A stretch of 64,000 nucleotides of DNA from the NCBI GenBank assembly GCA_023667055.1, contig JAMPAV010000001.1, positions 312,716-376,715 on the forward strand. Reading direction: 5' to 3'. The DNA comes from Muribaculum sp. GTDB lineage: Bacteria; Bacteroidota; Bacteroidia; Bacteroidales; Muribaculaceae. This document shows, one piece after another, positions 18,124-27,652 of the stretch. Made by a program: the position numbers and the translations under genes. The notes below the pieces were generated by a model. It was not told the origin of the DNA. It ran no database searches and saw nothing but the letters and a program-made list of their open reading frames with translations. The number at the start of each line of letters is the position of its first letter. Position 1 is the first letter of the stretch.

Positions 18124-18443
18124 CACTTAATCTCCTCTCCTGATTTTTTGGAAATACGAACTAACTTACCATTCTCATCTCTCTTGTGAGCCACACGGGT
18201 GGGTTTGCCACTTTTGGGGTCAACGAGATTCAGATTGGAAACGTGAACAGGGGCTTCCATTTTCACGATACCGCCCTGAGGATGCTTAGCACTCGGTTTG
18301 GTGCTCTTTGACACGATATTGACGCCTTCTACGATAGCGCGGTTTTTCTTTACCAGGACCTCGAGTACACGTCCTGTCTTGCCCTTGTCGTCGCCGGCAT
18401 TGACAAAAACAGTGTCACCTTTCTTTATATGAAGTTTTGACAT
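18123..18443 (-). CDS. rplX: Large ribosomal subunit protein L24
   Basis: Initiator of 50S assembly. 106 residues with the KOW motif near the start ([20 protein letters not shown]) and [22 protein letters not shown]. It lies 21 bp after rplN and overlaps rplE by one base. Confidence 0.98.
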   Translation of the reverse strand: MSKLHIKKGDTVFVNAGDDKGKTGRVLEVLVKKNRAIVEGVNIVSKSTKPSAKHPQGGIVKMEAPVHVSNLNLVDPKSGKPTRVAHKRDENGKLVRISKKSGEEIK

Positions 18444-18464
18444 GATTATAATCTTTTATATTGA

Positions 18465-18830
18465 TTAAAGTACCTCGGGAGCCAGGGAAACGATCTTCAT
18501 GTTAGTTGCACGGAGTTCACGGGCAACGGGGCCGAAGATACGAGTACCACGGATTTCGCCGGCATTATTGAGGAGCACGCAGGCATTGTCGTCGAAGCGG
18601 ATGTAGCTTCCGTCGGGTCTGCGGATTTCCTTTTTAGTTCTCACAACGACAGCTTTAGAAACTGTACCTTTCTTTACATCGGAAGATGGGATGGTGCTTT
18701 TCACAGTCACCACGATGATATCACCTACCGAAGCATAACGGCGGCCGGTGCCACCAAGCACATGGATGCAGAGTGCTTCCTTCGCACCGCTGTTGTCAGC
18801 TACTGTGAGGCGTGATTCAGTCTGTATCAT
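18465..18830 (-). CDS. rplN: Large ribosomal subunit protein L14
   Basis: 50S protein at the subunit interface. 121 residues starting [18 protein letters not shown], with the family signature ending [11 protein letters not shown]. Located 2 bp after rpsQ, so the two are probably translationally coupled. Confidence 0.98.
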   Translation of the reverse strand: MIQTESRLTVADNSGAKEALCIHVLGGTGRRYASVGDIIVVTVKSTIPSSDVKKGTVSKAVVVRTKKEIRRPDGSYIRFDDNACVLLNNAGEIRGTRIFGPVARELRATNMKIVSLAPEVL

Positions 18831-18832
18831 AG

Positions 18833-19093
18833 TTACTTAACTTTTTCGATAATTTCAACAAGTCTCCATCTCTTAGTTTTGCTCAAAGGACGAGTTTCCA
18901 TAAGGCGGACGGTATCGCCTACGGAACACTCATTTTTTTCGTCGTGAGCGTGGTATTTCTTTGTCTTGTTGACAAACTTACCATAGATTGGGTGCTTTTC
19001 CTTCCACTTGATTTCGACAGTGATAGTCTTGTCGCACTTGTTGCTGGAAACAACCCCAATTCTTTCTTTTCTCAGATTTCTCTTGATTTCCAT
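18833..19093 (-). CDS. rpsQ: Small ribosomal subunit protein S17
   Basis: OB-fold 16S-binding protein. 86 residues; [20 protein letters not shown] at the start, and [20 protein letters not shown] in the centre with the conserved GD.V...E.RPLSK. Between rpmC (29-bp gap) and rplN (2-bp gap). Confidence 0.98.
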   Translation of the reverse strand: MEIKRNLRKERIGVVSSNKCDKTITVEIKWKEKHPIYGKFVNKTKKYHAHDEKNECSVGDTVRLMETRPLSKTKRWRLVEIIEKVK

Positions 19094-19122
19094 TTTCTTT
19101 GGATGTTGTTAGAAGGGGATTA

Positions 19123-19338
19123 TTACTTAGCAGAAGATTCAGCCGCAGCGGCGATTTCCTTCTGGCGCAGCACTGTCTTCAATCGAGCGATATCGCGGCG
19201 ATCTTTGGTGATCTTGGCGGGATTGTCGATGGGAGAGATCGCGTGCGCTACTTTCAATTCACGATAAGCCTTCTCTGAAGCCTCAATCTGGGCTTTCAAT
19301 TCCTGAATGCTTAATTCCTTGATTTCTTCCTTTTTCAT
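19123..19338 (-). CDS. rpmC: Large ribosomal subunit protein L29
   Basis: Two-helix protein at the exit tunnel. 71 residues starting MKKEEIKELSIQELKAQIEA, with NPAKITKDRRDIARLKTVL. It stands 214 bp behind rplP, the second-longest gap in the superoperon. Confidence 0.97.
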   Translation of the reverse strand: MKKEEIKELSIQELKAQIEASEKAYRELKVAHAISPIDNPAKITKDRRDIARLKTVLRQKEIAAAAESSAK

Positions 19339-19552
19339 AGGTGTTATAAAATATTTATAGGATAATCATAAATGGTGATATCCAATCATAATAAACGGCC
19401 GGATTTAAGAAATATTGCCTACTTGCACAAAAAAAATTGAAATTCGGCGTATTTCATATATATTCGACACGGCAACGGCGAAGTTGCCGTGTCAGAAATT
19501 ATCAAGCAGTTTATCGGCGTTACGGCTAAAGCCGCAACATCCATACCGGCTA
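19339..19552 (-). promoter_or_regulatory. Structured gap between rplP and rpmC
   Basis: The 214-bp spacer holds a perfect 11-bp hairpin, GACACGGCAAC (19466-19476) with GTTGCCGTGTC (19483-19493), and near 19525 a second one around GGCTAAAGCC. No T run follows and no TAnnTTTG promoter was found. It may be a leader for rpmC-rpsQ or an RNA-processing site. Confidence 0.45.
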
Positions 19553-19984
19553 TCAGAGAGCCTGGGCGGGATCGTAGTCGCGGCGAACCACAAACTTAGT
19601 AGTCACAGGAAGTTTCTGGGCTGCGAGGCGAAGAGCTTCTTTAGCTACATCGAACGGAACACCTTCAACTTCAATCAGGATACGTCCGGGAGTGACAGGC
19701 GCCACAAAACCTTCAGGATTACCTTTACCTTTACCCATTCGGACTTCGGCAGGTTTTTTAGTGATAGGTTTATCAGGGAAAATGCGTATCCAGATCTGAC
19801 CTTGACGCTGCATGTAGCGAGTAACAGCGATACGTGCAGCCTCAATCTGACGGCCGGTGATCCATTTCGACTCGAGTGTCTTGATTCCGAATGAGCCGAA
19901 TGCGAGCTGATTGCCACGCTGAGCCTCACCCTTCATTCTGCCTTTTTGCGAACGGCGGAATTTGGTTTTCTTAGGTTGTAACAT
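19553..19984 (-). CDS. rplP: Large ribosomal subunit protein L16
   Basis: 50S protein near the A-site tRNA elbow. 143 residues starting [19 protein letters not shown], with the conserved [11 protein letters not shown], and [16 protein letters not shown] around the usual hydroxylated arginine region. 15 bp after rpsC. Confidence 0.98.
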   Translation of the reverse strand: MLQPKKTKFRRSQKGRMKGEAQRGNQLAFGSFGIKTLESKWITGRQIEAARIAVTRYMQRQGQIWIRIFPDKPITKKPAEVRMGKGKGNPEGFVAPVTPGRILIEVEGVPFDVAKEALRLAAQKLPVTTKFVVRRDYDPAQAL

Positions 19985-19999
19985 ATTCAGAGTCTACTT

Positions 20000-20737
20000 T
20001 TATTGACGATTGTTGTTTTTCTTATTGCGGAAACCGCCGCGACGGCGATCCTCGCGGGCCGGGCGACCTGATTCCTTCTGTCCGACAGCGTAGGAAGGAG
20101 TCAGTTCTTTCTTGCCATAGATTTCACCACGGCAGATCCAGACCTTGATACCGATAATGCCGACCTTTGTGAGAGCCTCAACAAGGGCATAATCGATGTC
20201 GGCGCGAAGAGTGTGAAGAGGAGTACGACCCTCCTTGAACATTTCCGAGCGAGCCATTTCAGCGCCATTCAGACGACCTGACACCTGAACCTTGATACCC
20301 TCGGCACCCATGCGCATTGTAGAGGCGATGGCCATCTTCACGGCACGGCGATAAGCAACCTTGCCCTCAATCTGGCGGGCGATGTTGGTAGCCACGATTT
20401 CAGCATCAAGTTCCGGACGCTTGATCTCATAGATATTGATCTGCACGTCCTTGTCGGTGATCTTCTTAAGTTCTTCCTTAAGAGCGTCAACATCCTTACC
20501 ACCCTTACCGATAATCATACCGGGGCGGGAAGTGCAGACAGTGACAGTGACCATCTTGAGAGTGCGTTCGATAATAATTTTTGAAACGCTTGCCTTAGCA
20601 AGACGAGTGCGAAGGTATTTACGGATTTTGGAATCCTCAAGGAGGGTAGCACCGTATTTCTTTCCGCCAAACCAGTTTGAGTCCCAACCGCGGATTACAC
20701 CGAGACGGTTGCTGATTGGATTAACTTTCTGTCCCAT
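20000..20737 (-). CDS. rpsC: Small ribosomal subunit protein S3
   Basis: mRNA-entry protein of the 30S subunit. 245 residues: KH domain (about 40-110) with [18 protein letters not shown], and the C-terminal domain with [12 protein letters not shown] and [15 protein letters not shown]. The tail ([19 protein letters not shown]-like) is basic and low complexity. Gap of 8 bp to rplV. Confidence 0.98.
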   Translation of the reverse strand: MGQKVNPISNRLGVIRGWDSNWFGGKKYGATLLEDSKIRKYLRTRLAKASVSKIIIERTLKMVTVTVCTSRPGMIIGKGGKDVDALKEELKKITDKDVQINIYEIKRPELDAEIVATNIARQIEGKVAYRRAVKMAIASTMRMGAEGIKVQVSGRLNGAEMARSEMFKEGRTPLHTLRADIDYALVEALTKVGIIGIKVWICRGEIYGKKELTPSYAVGQKESGRPAREDRRRGGFRNKKNNNRQ

Positions 20738-20745
20738 CTTGCAAA

Positions 20746-21147
20746 TTATTTATCGTTGTTAAAAGTATCCACGAACAGAGTCACGTGGTTAGAGCGTTTG
20801 CGAATTCTGTATCCGCGGCCCTGCGGAGCCGGACGGAGACGTTTGAGCATGGGAGCTGCATCTACGAACACAGTCTTAACATAGAGTTCGCCGGCTTCAG
20901 CCTTACGGCCATTTTTCTCTTCCCAGTTAGCAATGGCAGAGCGGAGGAGTTTTTCCACCTTGCGGGCAGCTTCCTTATTTGAAAATTTCAGTATGCCAAG
21001 CGCTTTGAAGGCTTCCTGACCACGCACCATATCTACGACGAGACGCATTTTGCGGGGTGAAGAAGGAACATTGCGCAGCTTAGCGAAATATTCGGATTTG
21101 CGTGCAGCCTTTATAGCGTCGGCTGCTTCTCTTTTTCTTAAACCCAT
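20746..21147 (-). CDS. rplV: Large ribosomal subunit protein L22
   Basis: Lines the exit tunnel constriction, where macrolide resistance mutations arise. 133 residues with [20 protein letters not shown] near the start, and the beta-hairpin region ending [20 protein letters not shown]. 32 bp after rpsS. Confidence 0.98.
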   Translation of the reverse strand: MGLRKREAADAIKAARKSEYFAKLRNVPSSPRKMRLVVDMVRGQEAFKALGILKFSNKEAARKVEKLLRSAIANWEEKNGRKAEAGELYVKTVFVDAAPMLKRLRPAPQGRGYRIRKRSNHVTLFVDTFNNDK

Positions 21148-21179
21148 TGTATTAAAAACTATTTATGGTGTGATAGGCC

Positions 21180-21449
21180 TTATTTCTTTTTGTTGCCGGC
21201 ATGACCGCGGAAAGTACGGGTAAGGGCAAATTCGCCAAGCTTATGGCCGACCATGTTTTCTGTGACATAGACGGGGATAAACTTGTTGCCGTTGTGCACG
21301 GCGAAAGTGTGGCCGACGAAATCGGGAGAAATCATTGAAGCGCGGCTCCAAGTCTTGATGACCGATTTCTTGCCGGACTCATCCATAGCAGCCACTTTCT
21401 TTTCGAGCTTAACGCTAATGAAAGGTCCTTTCTTTAATGAACGACTCAT
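21180..21449 (-). CDS. rpsS: Small ribosomal subunit protein S19
   Basis: 30S head protein. 89 residues beginning [19 protein letters not shown], with [20 protein letters not shown] and the signature [16 protein letters not shown]. 23 bp after rplB. Confidence 0.98.
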   Translation of the reverse strand: MSRSLKKGPFISVKLEKKVAAMDESGKKSVIKTWSRASMISPDFVGHTFAVHNGNKFIPVYVTENMVGHKLGEFALTRTFRGHAGNKKK

Positions 21450-21472
21450 AGTTGATGTCTTGATTTAGGAGA

Positions 21473-22345
21473 TTACTTCTTACGTCTTTCAATGATGTAC
21501 TTCGAAGAGTGTTTCTTCTTGTTGCGAGTCTTAAGACCCTTAGCGTAGAGGCCAGTGCGGCTACGGGGATGACCACCTGACTGACGGCCTTCACCACCAC
21601 CCATTGGGTGATCCACAGGGTTCATAACGACACCGCGGTTGTGAGGGCGGCGGCCGAGCCAACGGCTACGTCCGGCCTTACCTGACTGCTCGAGGGCATG
21701 GTCGGAGTTGCCGACAACGCCTACTGTAGCGCGGCAAGAGAGAAGCACCTTGCGAGTTTCACCTGAAGGAAGTTTGATGATAGCGTAGTTTCCTTCACGA
21801 GAAGTCAGCTGAGCGAATGTACCGGCAGAGCGAACCATAGCTGCACCCTGGCCGGGACGAAGTTCAATACAATGGATAAGAGTACCTACGGGTATCTTAG
21901 CAAGCGGAAGAGCATTGCCTACCTCGGGGGCCACGTCTTCACCACTGACAACTTTCTGGCCTACCTCAAGACCGTTGGGTGCGAGGATATAAGCCTTTGA
22001 GCCGTCAACGTAGTAAAGGAGAGCCACTCGTGCTGAACGGTTAGGATCATACTCAATGCTTTTCACTACGGCTTCAACGCCATCGTAGTTTCTCTTGAAA
22101 TCGATGAGACGCAATTTTCTCTTATGGCCACCGCCACGATAGCGAGTGGAAAGTTCACCGCTTGTGTTGCGGCCACCGGTAGAACGTTTACCGATAGTAA
22201 GAGATTTTTCCGGTGCGTTAGCAGTGGATTTGCGCACGATTTTATTTCCATCGGCATCAAAACCGAGGAATTCTTCGCGCTTGAACACACCGATAATCTT
22301 GTGTCTTTGGCCCGGAGTAGTGGGCTTGAATTTTTTAACTGCCAT
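21473..22345 (-). CDS. rplB: Large ribosomal subunit protein L2, with N-terminal insertion
   Basis: Peptidyl-transferase-centre protein needed for subunit joining. 290 residues, about 15 more than the usual 274. The start [21 protein letters not shown] and the rest ([20 protein letters not shown], with the catalytic-region histidine) are canonical. The extra residues lie between about 22 and 45, a segment reading [20 protein letters not shown] that other L2 proteins known to me do not have. Frame and codon use are continuous, so it is a true insertion, not a frameshift. 5 bp after rplW. Confidence 0.97.
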   Translation of the reverse strand: MAVKKFKPTTPGQRHKIIGVFKREEFLGFDADGNKIVRKSTANAPEKSLTIGKRSTGGRNTSGELSTRYRGGGHKRKLRLIDFKRNYDGVEAVVKSIEYDPNRSARVALLYYVDGSKAYILAPNGLEVGQKVVSGEDVAPEVGNALPLAKIPVGTLIHCIELRPGQGAAMVRSAGTFAQLTSREGNYAIIKLPSGETRKVLLSCRATVGVVGNSDHALEQSGKAGRSRWLGRRPHNRGVVMNPVDHPMGGGEGRQSGGHPRSRTGLYAKGLKTRNKKKHSSKYIIERRKK

Positions 22346-22350
22346 TTCTT

Positions 22351-22641
22351 TTAGATGTTGCTGTAGTAGTCAATAGTCTGACCGTCGGCCACAGTGACGT
22401 ATGCTTTCTTGAAAGCTGGTTTCTGGCCACGGATGATACCTGCACGGGTGTAGCGCTGTTTGCGCTTGCCGGCATAAACACAAGTGCTGACATTAGTCAC
22501 GCGGACATTGTAGAGCTGCTCCACAAGGTCTTTGATCTGAAACTTGTTGGCTTCGGGAGACACGGCAAACACGTAGCAATTCTCCTTTTCGCTGAGGGCG
22601 GTAGCCTTTTCAGTCATGAGAGGTTTGATATTGATATCCAT
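22351..22641 (-). CDS. rplW: Large ribosomal subunit protein L23
   Basis: Docking site for trigger factor and SRP at the tunnel exit. 96 residues: [20 protein letters not shown] at the start, [18 protein letters not shown] in the middle, and a C terminus [10 protein letters not shown]. Between rplD (18 bp) and rplB (5 bp). Confidence 0.97.
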   Translation of the reverse strand: MDINIKPLMTEKATALSEKENCYVFAVSPEANKFQIKDLVEQLYNVRVTNVSTCVYAGKRKQRYTRAGIIRGQKPAFKKAYVTVADGQTIDYYSNI

Positions 22642-22659
22642 TCTTCGATCTCCTAAAGT

Positions 22660-23292
22660 TTAAAATTCGTTGCAGATATTCACGCTGTCTTCAGTGAGAA
22701 GGATAGCGTCGGTGTTGAGCACTGTGAAAGCGTTAAGGTCTTTAGCCTGAGCCATAAGTGCATTAGGCACGTTGCGGACAGACAGAAGCACGTTTCTATC
22801 GTTGTCAGCGAAAACGAGAAGCACCTTCTTGTCTTCAAGCTTGAAGCTCTTGGCAAGGTTCATGTAGCTCTTGGTCTTCGGAGCATCGAAAGTGAAATTC
22901 TCCACCACAATCACCTTCTGGTCGTTGAGACGAGAAGTTAGAGCTATACGACGCGCGAGAGCCTTCTGCTTCTTGTTGAGTTTTGTACGATAGTCACGGG
23001 GACGCGGACCGAAAACTGTGCCACCACCACGGAGAAGCGGAGAGTTGATGTCGCCACGGCGAGCGCCACCGCCGCCCTTCTGGCGACCAAGCTTACGGGT
23101 AGAACCGGAAACCTCGCTGCGCTCCTTTGACTTGTGGGTGCCCTGGCGCTGGTTGCCGAGATACTGTTTAACGTCGAGATAGAGAGTATGTTCAGCGTTT
23201 CCTGCAGTGAGGTCGCGACCAAACACTTCGTCGTTGAGGACTACTTTACGTCCGGTGTCTTCACCTTTGATATTAAAAACTGCTACTTCCAT
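22660..23292 (-). CDS. rplD: Large ribosomal subunit protein L4
   Basis: Tunnel protein; in E. coli it also attenuates the S10 operon. 210 residues with the extended tunnel loop [20 protein letters not shown] and [17 protein letters not shown]. The start codon shares one base with the rplC stop (TAATG), indicating coupling. Confidence 0.98.
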   Translation of the reverse strand: MEVAVFNIKGEDTGRKVVLNDEVFGRDLTAGNAEHTLYLDVKQYLGNQRQGTHKSKERSEVSGSTRKLGRQKGGGGARRGDINSPLLRGGGTVFGPRPRDYRTKLNKKQKALARRIALTSRLNDQKVIVVENFTFDAPKTKSYMNLAKSFKLEDKKVLLVFADNDRNVLLSVRNVPNALMAQAKDLNAFTVLNTDAILLTEDSVNICNEF

Positions 23293-23909
23293 TATTCCTC
23301 TACTATAACGATTGAACCTTTAGCTCCGGGGATGGAACCTTTGATGACTAAGAGATTGTGCTCAGGAAGCACTTTGATGACCTGAAGATTCTGAACAGTG
23401 ACACGCTCGTTGCCCATTTGGCCCGCCATGCGGAGACCTTTGAACACCTTTGCAGGATACGAACAAGCACCGATAGAACCGGGGGCACGAAGACGGTTGT
23501 GCTGACCATGGGTAGCCTGGCCAACGCCGCCGAAGCCATGGCGCTTTACGACGCCCTGGAAGCCTTTACCCTTTGAGGTACCGACAACATCTACAAAAGA
23601 ACCTTCCTGGAAGAGGTCAACAGTGAGAGTCTGACCCAATTCGGGAAGAGTTGCAAAAGACTTGAACTCGGCCAAGTGTCTCTGGGGAGCCACTCCAGCT
23701 TTCTTGAAGTGACCGGCTTCCGGCTTGTTGGTGTGCTTTTCAGTTTTTTCCTGAAAACCTACCTGGACAGCCTCGTAGCCGTCGCTCTCAAGGGTCTTTA
23801 CTTGAGTGACAACGCAGGGACCAACTTCGATAACAGTGCACGGCACATTCTTGCCGTCGGCACTGAAAACGGATGTCATTCCGATTTTTTTTCCTAATAA
23901 TCCTGGCAT
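23292..23909 (-). CDS. rplC: Large ribosomal subunit protein L3
   Basis: Early 50S assembly protein reaching to the peptidyl-transferase centre. 205 residues starting [20 protein letters not shown], with the signature region [19 protein letters not shown] and the TGHQ-like segment [15 protein letters not shown]. It lies 59 bp after rpsJ, behind an 11-bp hairpin. Confidence 0.98.
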   Translation of the reverse strand: MPGLLGKKIGMTSVFSADGKNVPCTVIEVGPCVVTQVKTLESDGYEAVQVGFQEKTEKHTNKPEAGHFKKAGVAPQRHLAEFKSFATLPELGQTLTVDLFQEGSFVDVVGTSKGKGFQGVVKRHGFGGVGQATHGQHNRLRAPGSIGACSYPAKVFKGLRMAGQMGNERVTVQNLQVIKVLPEHNLLVIKGSIPGAKGSIVIVEE

Positions 23910-23932
23910 TTCTTTGTTGTTTATTAAGTTTC

Positions 23933-23959
23933 GTTCAGTCCGCCTGCAGCGGACTGAAC
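23933..23959. repeat. Perfect 11-bp hairpin between rpsJ and rplC
   Basis: GTTCAGTCCGC (23933-23943) and GCGGACTGAAC (23949-23959) are exact reverse complements around the loop CTGCA. It is on the transcribed spacer of 59 bp, without T run; a leader or processing structure is possible. Confidence 0.6.
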
Positions 23960-23968
23960 TTCTGGAAA

Positions 23969-24274
23969 TTATACTTTGATGCTAACGTCAACTCCGGAAG
24001 GGAGTTCGAGTTTCATAAGGGCATCTACAGTCTTGGTGGTGCTTCCATCGATGTCAATAAGACGCTGATAGCTGCAGAGCTGGAACTGTTCGCGAGATTT
24101 CTTGTTGACGAAAGTCGAGCGGTTGACGGTGAAGATGCGTTTGTGAGTGGGCAGTGGAATTGGGCCCTTGACTACAGCGCCGGTAGACTTCACTGTCTTT
24201 ACGATCTTCTCAGCTGACTTGTCAACGAGATTGTGATCGTAGCTCTTCAGTTTGATTCTAATTTTTTGGCTCAT
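23969..24274 (-). CDS. rpsJ: Small ribosomal subunit protein S10
   Basis: 30S head protein and, with NusB, a transcription antitermination factor. 101 residues: [20 protein letters not shown] at the start and [20 protein letters not shown] in the middle. It follows fusA by 19 bp with no tuf gene between them, as is usual in Bacteroidetes. Confidence 0.98.
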   Translation of the reverse strand: MSQKIRIKLKSYDHNLVDKSAEKIVKTVKSTGAVVKGPIPLPTHKRIFTVNRSTFVNKKSREQFQLCSYQRLIDIDGSTTKTVDALMKLELPSGVDVSIKV

Positions 24275-24293
24275 ATTATTGAAGATACTTTAA

Positions 24294-26417
24294 TTACTTG
24301 ATGAGGTCCACACGGCCGTTGCATTCTGTGAGCACAGCCTTGGCAATTGAGTTGGAGACTTCAGCATAATGGCTGAAAGACATGGTAGAAGTGGCACGGC
24401 CGGAAGTGATGGTACGCAGAGCTGTCACATAGCCGAACATCTCAGCGAGAGGAGCCTTTGCCTTCACGATGCGAGCACCGCTGCGGCTTGTCTCCATGCC
24501 CTCAACCTGACCACGGCGTTTGTTAAGGTCACCGATCACGTCACCCATAGACTCTTCCGGAGTCACAACCTCTACAGCCATGATAGGCTCCATGAGGACA
24601 GGACCTGCCTTTTCGCTGCCATGCTTGAAGCCCTGGATAGCCACAAGTTCGAATGAGAGCTGGTCGGAGTCAACCGGGTGGAAAGAACCATCGAGAAGGG
24701 TAACCTTCAGGCGTTCCACCGGATATCCGGCAAGCACACCATTCTTCATAGCAGTCTGGAAGCCCTTCTGCACGGAAGGAATGTATTCCTTAGGCACGTT
24801 GCCACCCTTGACCTCATCCACAAATTGGAGACTTCCTACAAAATCCTCATCGGCTGGTTCCATACGGAAGATGATGTCGGCGAATTTACCACGGCCACCG
24901 GTCTGCTTCTTGAATACCTCGCGGCCCTCGAATGCCTTGGTGATAGCCTCCTTGTATGTAACCTGGGGACGGCCCTGATTACATTCAACCTTGAACTCAC
25001 GGCGGAGACGGTCGATAATGATATCGAGGTGAAGCTCACCCATACCGCTGATGACGGTCTGACCTGTTTCCTCGTTAGTCTCAACGCGGAATGTCGGGTC
25101 TTCCTCGGCGAGTTTCTGAAGACCAACGCCAAGCTTGTCGAGGTCTTTCTGAGTCTTAGGTTCTACAGCGATACCGATTACGGGATCGGGGAATTCCATA
25201 GCCTCAAGCACGATAGGAGCATTTTCGTCGCAGAGAGTGTCGCCGGTGCGGATATCCTTGAAACCTACACCTGCGCCAATATCGCCGCAACCGATGCGTT
25301 CCATCGGGTTCTGCTTGTTGGAGTGCATCTGGAAAAGACGGGAGATACGTTCCTTCTTGCCGCTTCGGCTGTTGAGGCAGTAGCTACCGGCATCAATGTT
25401 GCCAGAATAAACACGGAAGAACACAAGGCGACCTACATACGGGTCTGTGGCAATCTTGAATGCAAGCGCACACATCGGAGCCTCAGGAGAAGGATCACGG
25501 GTGATGATCTCATCCGGATCATCCACAGCGTGACCTTCAACAGCACCGCTGTCTTCGGGAGAAGGAAGATAAGCGCAGACAGCATCAAGAAGCGTCTGAA
25601 CACCCTTGTTCTTAAAAGAAGAACCGCAGATCATCGGGTTGATTTCCATGGCAAGTGTACCCTTGCGGATAGCTGCCTTGATTTCATCAACTGTGATAGA
25701 AGAAGGATCCTCGAAATATTTCTCCATGAGAGCCTCGTCAAGTTCGGCGAGAGTCTCCAGCATCTTGTCGCGGTACTGTTCAGCCTCCTCGAGCAGGTTG
25801 GCCGGAATTTCCTCCACGGAATATTCAGCGCCCATGCTCTCGTCGTGCCAGAAGATAGCCTTCATTATCACAAGGTCGATTACTCCCTTGAAGGTTTCCT
25901 CAGCACCGATTGGGAGCTGGATAGGAAGTGGATTAGCGCCGAGCACGTCCTTCACCTGACGGCAAACCTCAAGGAAGTTTGCGCCGGAGCGGTCCATTTT
26001 GTTGACATAACCGATACGGGGCACGTTGTATTTGTCAGCCTGGCGCCAAACGGTCTCAGACTGGGGCTCAACGCCGCCAACGGCGCAGAAAGTAGCGACA
26101 GCGCCATCGAGCACACGGAGAGAACGTTCCACCTCTACAGTGAAGTCAACGTGTCCCGGAGTGTCGATGAGGTTAATCTTATATTTGTTGTCTTTATAGT
26201 TCCAGAACGTAGTGGTGGCAGCGGAAGTGATTGTGATACCGCGTTCCTGCTCCTGCTCCATCCAGTCCATAGTAGCGGCGCCATCGTGTACCTCACCTAT
26301 TTTGTGAGTAAGGCCAGTATAGAAAAGGATACGTTCGGAAGTGGTCGTCTTACCGGCATCGATATGAGCCATGATGCCGATATTGCGGGTTAACTGAAGA
26401 TTATCGTGTTTAGCCAT
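24294..26417 (-). CDS. fusA: Elongation factor G
   Basis: GTPase that drives translocation. 707 residues, a full five-domain EF-G. G1 is AHIDAGKT (17-24), then DTPGHVDFT (G3), NKMD (G4), [11 protein letters not shown] (switch I), and the domain IV and V motifs RGGGKFADI-like ([10 protein letters not shown]) and [11 protein letters not shown]. Its GTPase histidine in PGH is present. In the str cluster, 12 bp after rpsG. A long open frame on the opposite strand is a codon-bias artefact. Confidence 0.98.
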   Translation of the reverse strand: MAKHDNLQLTRNIGIMAHIDAGKTTTSERILFYTGLTHKIGEVHDGAATMDWMEQEQERGITITSAATTTFWNYKDNKYKINLIDTPGHVDFTVEVERSLRVLDGAVATFCAVGGVEPQSETVWRQADKYNVPRIGYVNKMDRSGANFLEVCRQVKDVLGANPLPIQLPIGAEETFKGVIDLVIMKAIFWHDESMGAEYSVEEIPANLLEEAEQYRDKMLETLAELDEALMEKYFEDPSSITVDEIKAAIRKGTLAMEINPMICGSSFKNKGVQTLLDAVCAYLPSPEDSGAVEGHAVDDPDEIITRDPSPEAPMCALAFKIATDPYVGRLVFFRVYSGNIDAGSYCLNSRSGKKERISRLFQMHSNKQNPMERIGCGDIGAGVGFKDIRTGDTLCDENAPIVLEAMEFPDPVIGIAVEPKTQKDLDKLGVGLQKLAEEDPTFRVETNEETGQTVISGMGELHLDIIIDRLRREFKVECNQGRPQVTYKEAITKAFEGREVFKKQTGGRGKFADIIFRMEPADEDFVGSLQFVDEVKGGNVPKEYIPSVQKGFQTAMKNGVLAGYPVERLKVTLLDGSFHPVDSDQLSFELVAIQGFKHGSEKAGPVLMEPIMAVEVVTPEESMGDVIGDLNKRRGQVEGMETSRSGARIVKAKAPLAEMFGYVTALRTITSGRATSTMSFSHYAEVSNSIAKAVLTECNGRVDLIK

Positions 26418-26429
26418 TTTGAAATCTTA

Positions 26430-26906
26430 TTAGAATCTGAAATGTGCGAATGCGCGGTTGGCCTCAGCCATACGGTGCATGTCTTCCTTGCGCTTGAAGG
26501 CGCCGCCCTGGTCGTTGAAAGCGTCAACTATTTCGGCAGCGAGTTTGTCGGCCATAGTCTTACCGCCACGTTTGCGGGCATAAATGATAAGATTCTTCAT
26601 AGAGATTGACTCCTTGCGGTCGGCGCGGATTTCGGTGGGGACCTGGAAAGTGGCGCCACCCACACGGCGCGATTTCACTTCGACCTGGGGAGTAACGTTC
26701 TCGAGGGCTTTTTTCCAGATTTCGAGAGCGCTTTTCTCCTCGTTGGGGAGTTTAGACTTCACGATGTCGAGTGCGGTGTAGAAGATAGTGTAAGAGGTGT
26801 TCTTCTTTCCGTCGTACATGAGGTGATTGACAAACTTGGTCACTCTCACGTCGTGAAAAACGGGATCAGGGAGGATCACACGTTTTTTCGGTTTAGCTTT
26901 TCTCAT
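26430..26906 (-). CDS. rpsG: Small ribosomal subunit protein S7
   Basis: Nucleates the 30S head. The start is set at 26906 ([19 protein letters not shown], 158 residues), the conserved N terminus; the open frame extends 16 codons upstream without similarity. Motifs: [35 protein letters not shown], and the end [16 protein letters not shown] 159-bp spacer separates it from rpsL. Confidence 0.97.
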   Translation of the reverse strand: MRKAKPKKRVILPDPVFHDVRVTKFVNHLMYDGKKNTSYTIFYTALDIVKSKLPNEEKSALEIWKKALENVTPQVEVKSRRVGGATFQVPTEIRADRKESISMKNLIIYARKRGGKTMADKLAAEIVDAFNDQGGAFKRKEDMHRMAEANRAFAHFRF

Positions 26907-27065
26907 TGCTGAATGTTTAAGTTTTGATTTTGGCTGCTTGGGTAAAAACTTCAACGCACTTTGGGAACTCCTCGCGGAGCGCCGGATGGGCGTTTACTCA
27001 ACCATTAAGCTGTCAAAGAATCAAAAACCGGTTAAAGATAAATGATTACTTAGATTGACAGCGGA
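26907..27065 (-). promoter_or_regulatory. Candidate autoregulatory spacer between rpsL and rpsG
   Basis: The 159-bp gap contains an 8-bp pairing GCTGTCAA/TTGACAGC (27062-27055 with 27016-27009) that closes a loop directly after the rpsL stop, and a CTCC-GCGA-GGAG hairpin with a GNRA-type loop nearer to rpsG. In E. coli S7 binds the rpsL-rpsG spacer to repress translation, so a similar role is plausible. No promoter consensus seen. Confidence 0.4.
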
Positions 27066-27449
27066 TTATTTTTTAGCTGCCTTAGGACGCTTCGCACCGT
27101 ATTTGGAACGACGCTGAGTGCGGCCCTGCACACCTGCGGTGTCGAGAGTGCCACGAACGATGTGGTAGCGAACACCCGGAAGGTCTTTGACACGACCGCC
27201 GCGCACCATCACGATAGAGTGTTCCTGAAGGTTGTGACCTTCGCCCGGGATGTAAGAGTTCACTTCCTTACCATTGGTGAGGCGAACACGAGCCACCTTA
27301 CGCATAGCCGAGTTAGGCTTCTTGGGGGTGGTGGTGTAAACACGCACGCACACGCCACGGCGCTGGGGGCAAGAATCCAAGGCGGGAGACTTGCTCTTAT
27401 CGACAAGTGCTACGCGACCTTTTCTTACTAATTGCTGAATTGTAGGCAT
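27066..27449 (-). CDS. rpsL: Small ribosomal subunit protein S12
   Basis: Decoding-centre protein and the target of streptomycin resistance mutations. 127 residues: [12 protein letters not shown] start, [20 protein letters not shown] around the decoding lysine (the wild-type-like KPNS is present), and [17 protein letters not shown] with the second resistance region. First gene of the superoperon, with a promoter about 120 bp upstream. Confidence 0.98.
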   Translation of the reverse strand: MPTIQQLVRKGRVALVDKSKSPALDSCPQRRGVCVRVYTTTPKKPNSAMRKVARVRLTNGKEVNSYIPGEGHNLQEHSIVMVRGGRVKDLPGVRYHIVRGTLDTAGVQGRTQRRSKYGAKRPKAAKK

Positions 27450-27571
27450 TTTAGTTGATTAAAATTTAAAAATATCTATTCTCTGTTTTATTGTTATCAA
27501 AATTAGCACCAACCGATTAATTATTAATCCATTAGCGTTACTTACGAGCATATTTTGACCTTTTTCGACTG

Positions 27572-27602
27572 CAAAGTTACAAAATTTCAGTGAATTATGC
27601 AA
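27572..27602 (-). promoter_or_regulatory. Main promoter of the str-S10-spc-alpha superoperon
   Basis: On the minus strand, TTG at 27602-27600, a 20-bp spacer and TAACTTTG at 27579-27572. Predicted start near 27565, with a leader of about 115 nt before rpsL. Confidence 0.8.
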
Positions 27603-27652
27603 ATTATTTTCAGTTTTTCGTGTGAGAGAAAAAGAAACTGCAAGGAAGCCGT

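Noticed and set aside
21473-22345. Frameshift in rplB to explain its extra length
   Set aside because: The frame is continuous and the flanking conserved residues are in order, so it is an insertion.
24678-26393. 571-codon open frame on the plus strand opposite fusA
   Set aside because: It is an exact shadow of the fusA frame, has no recognisable domain or promoter, and long antisense frames are common opposite highly biased genes.
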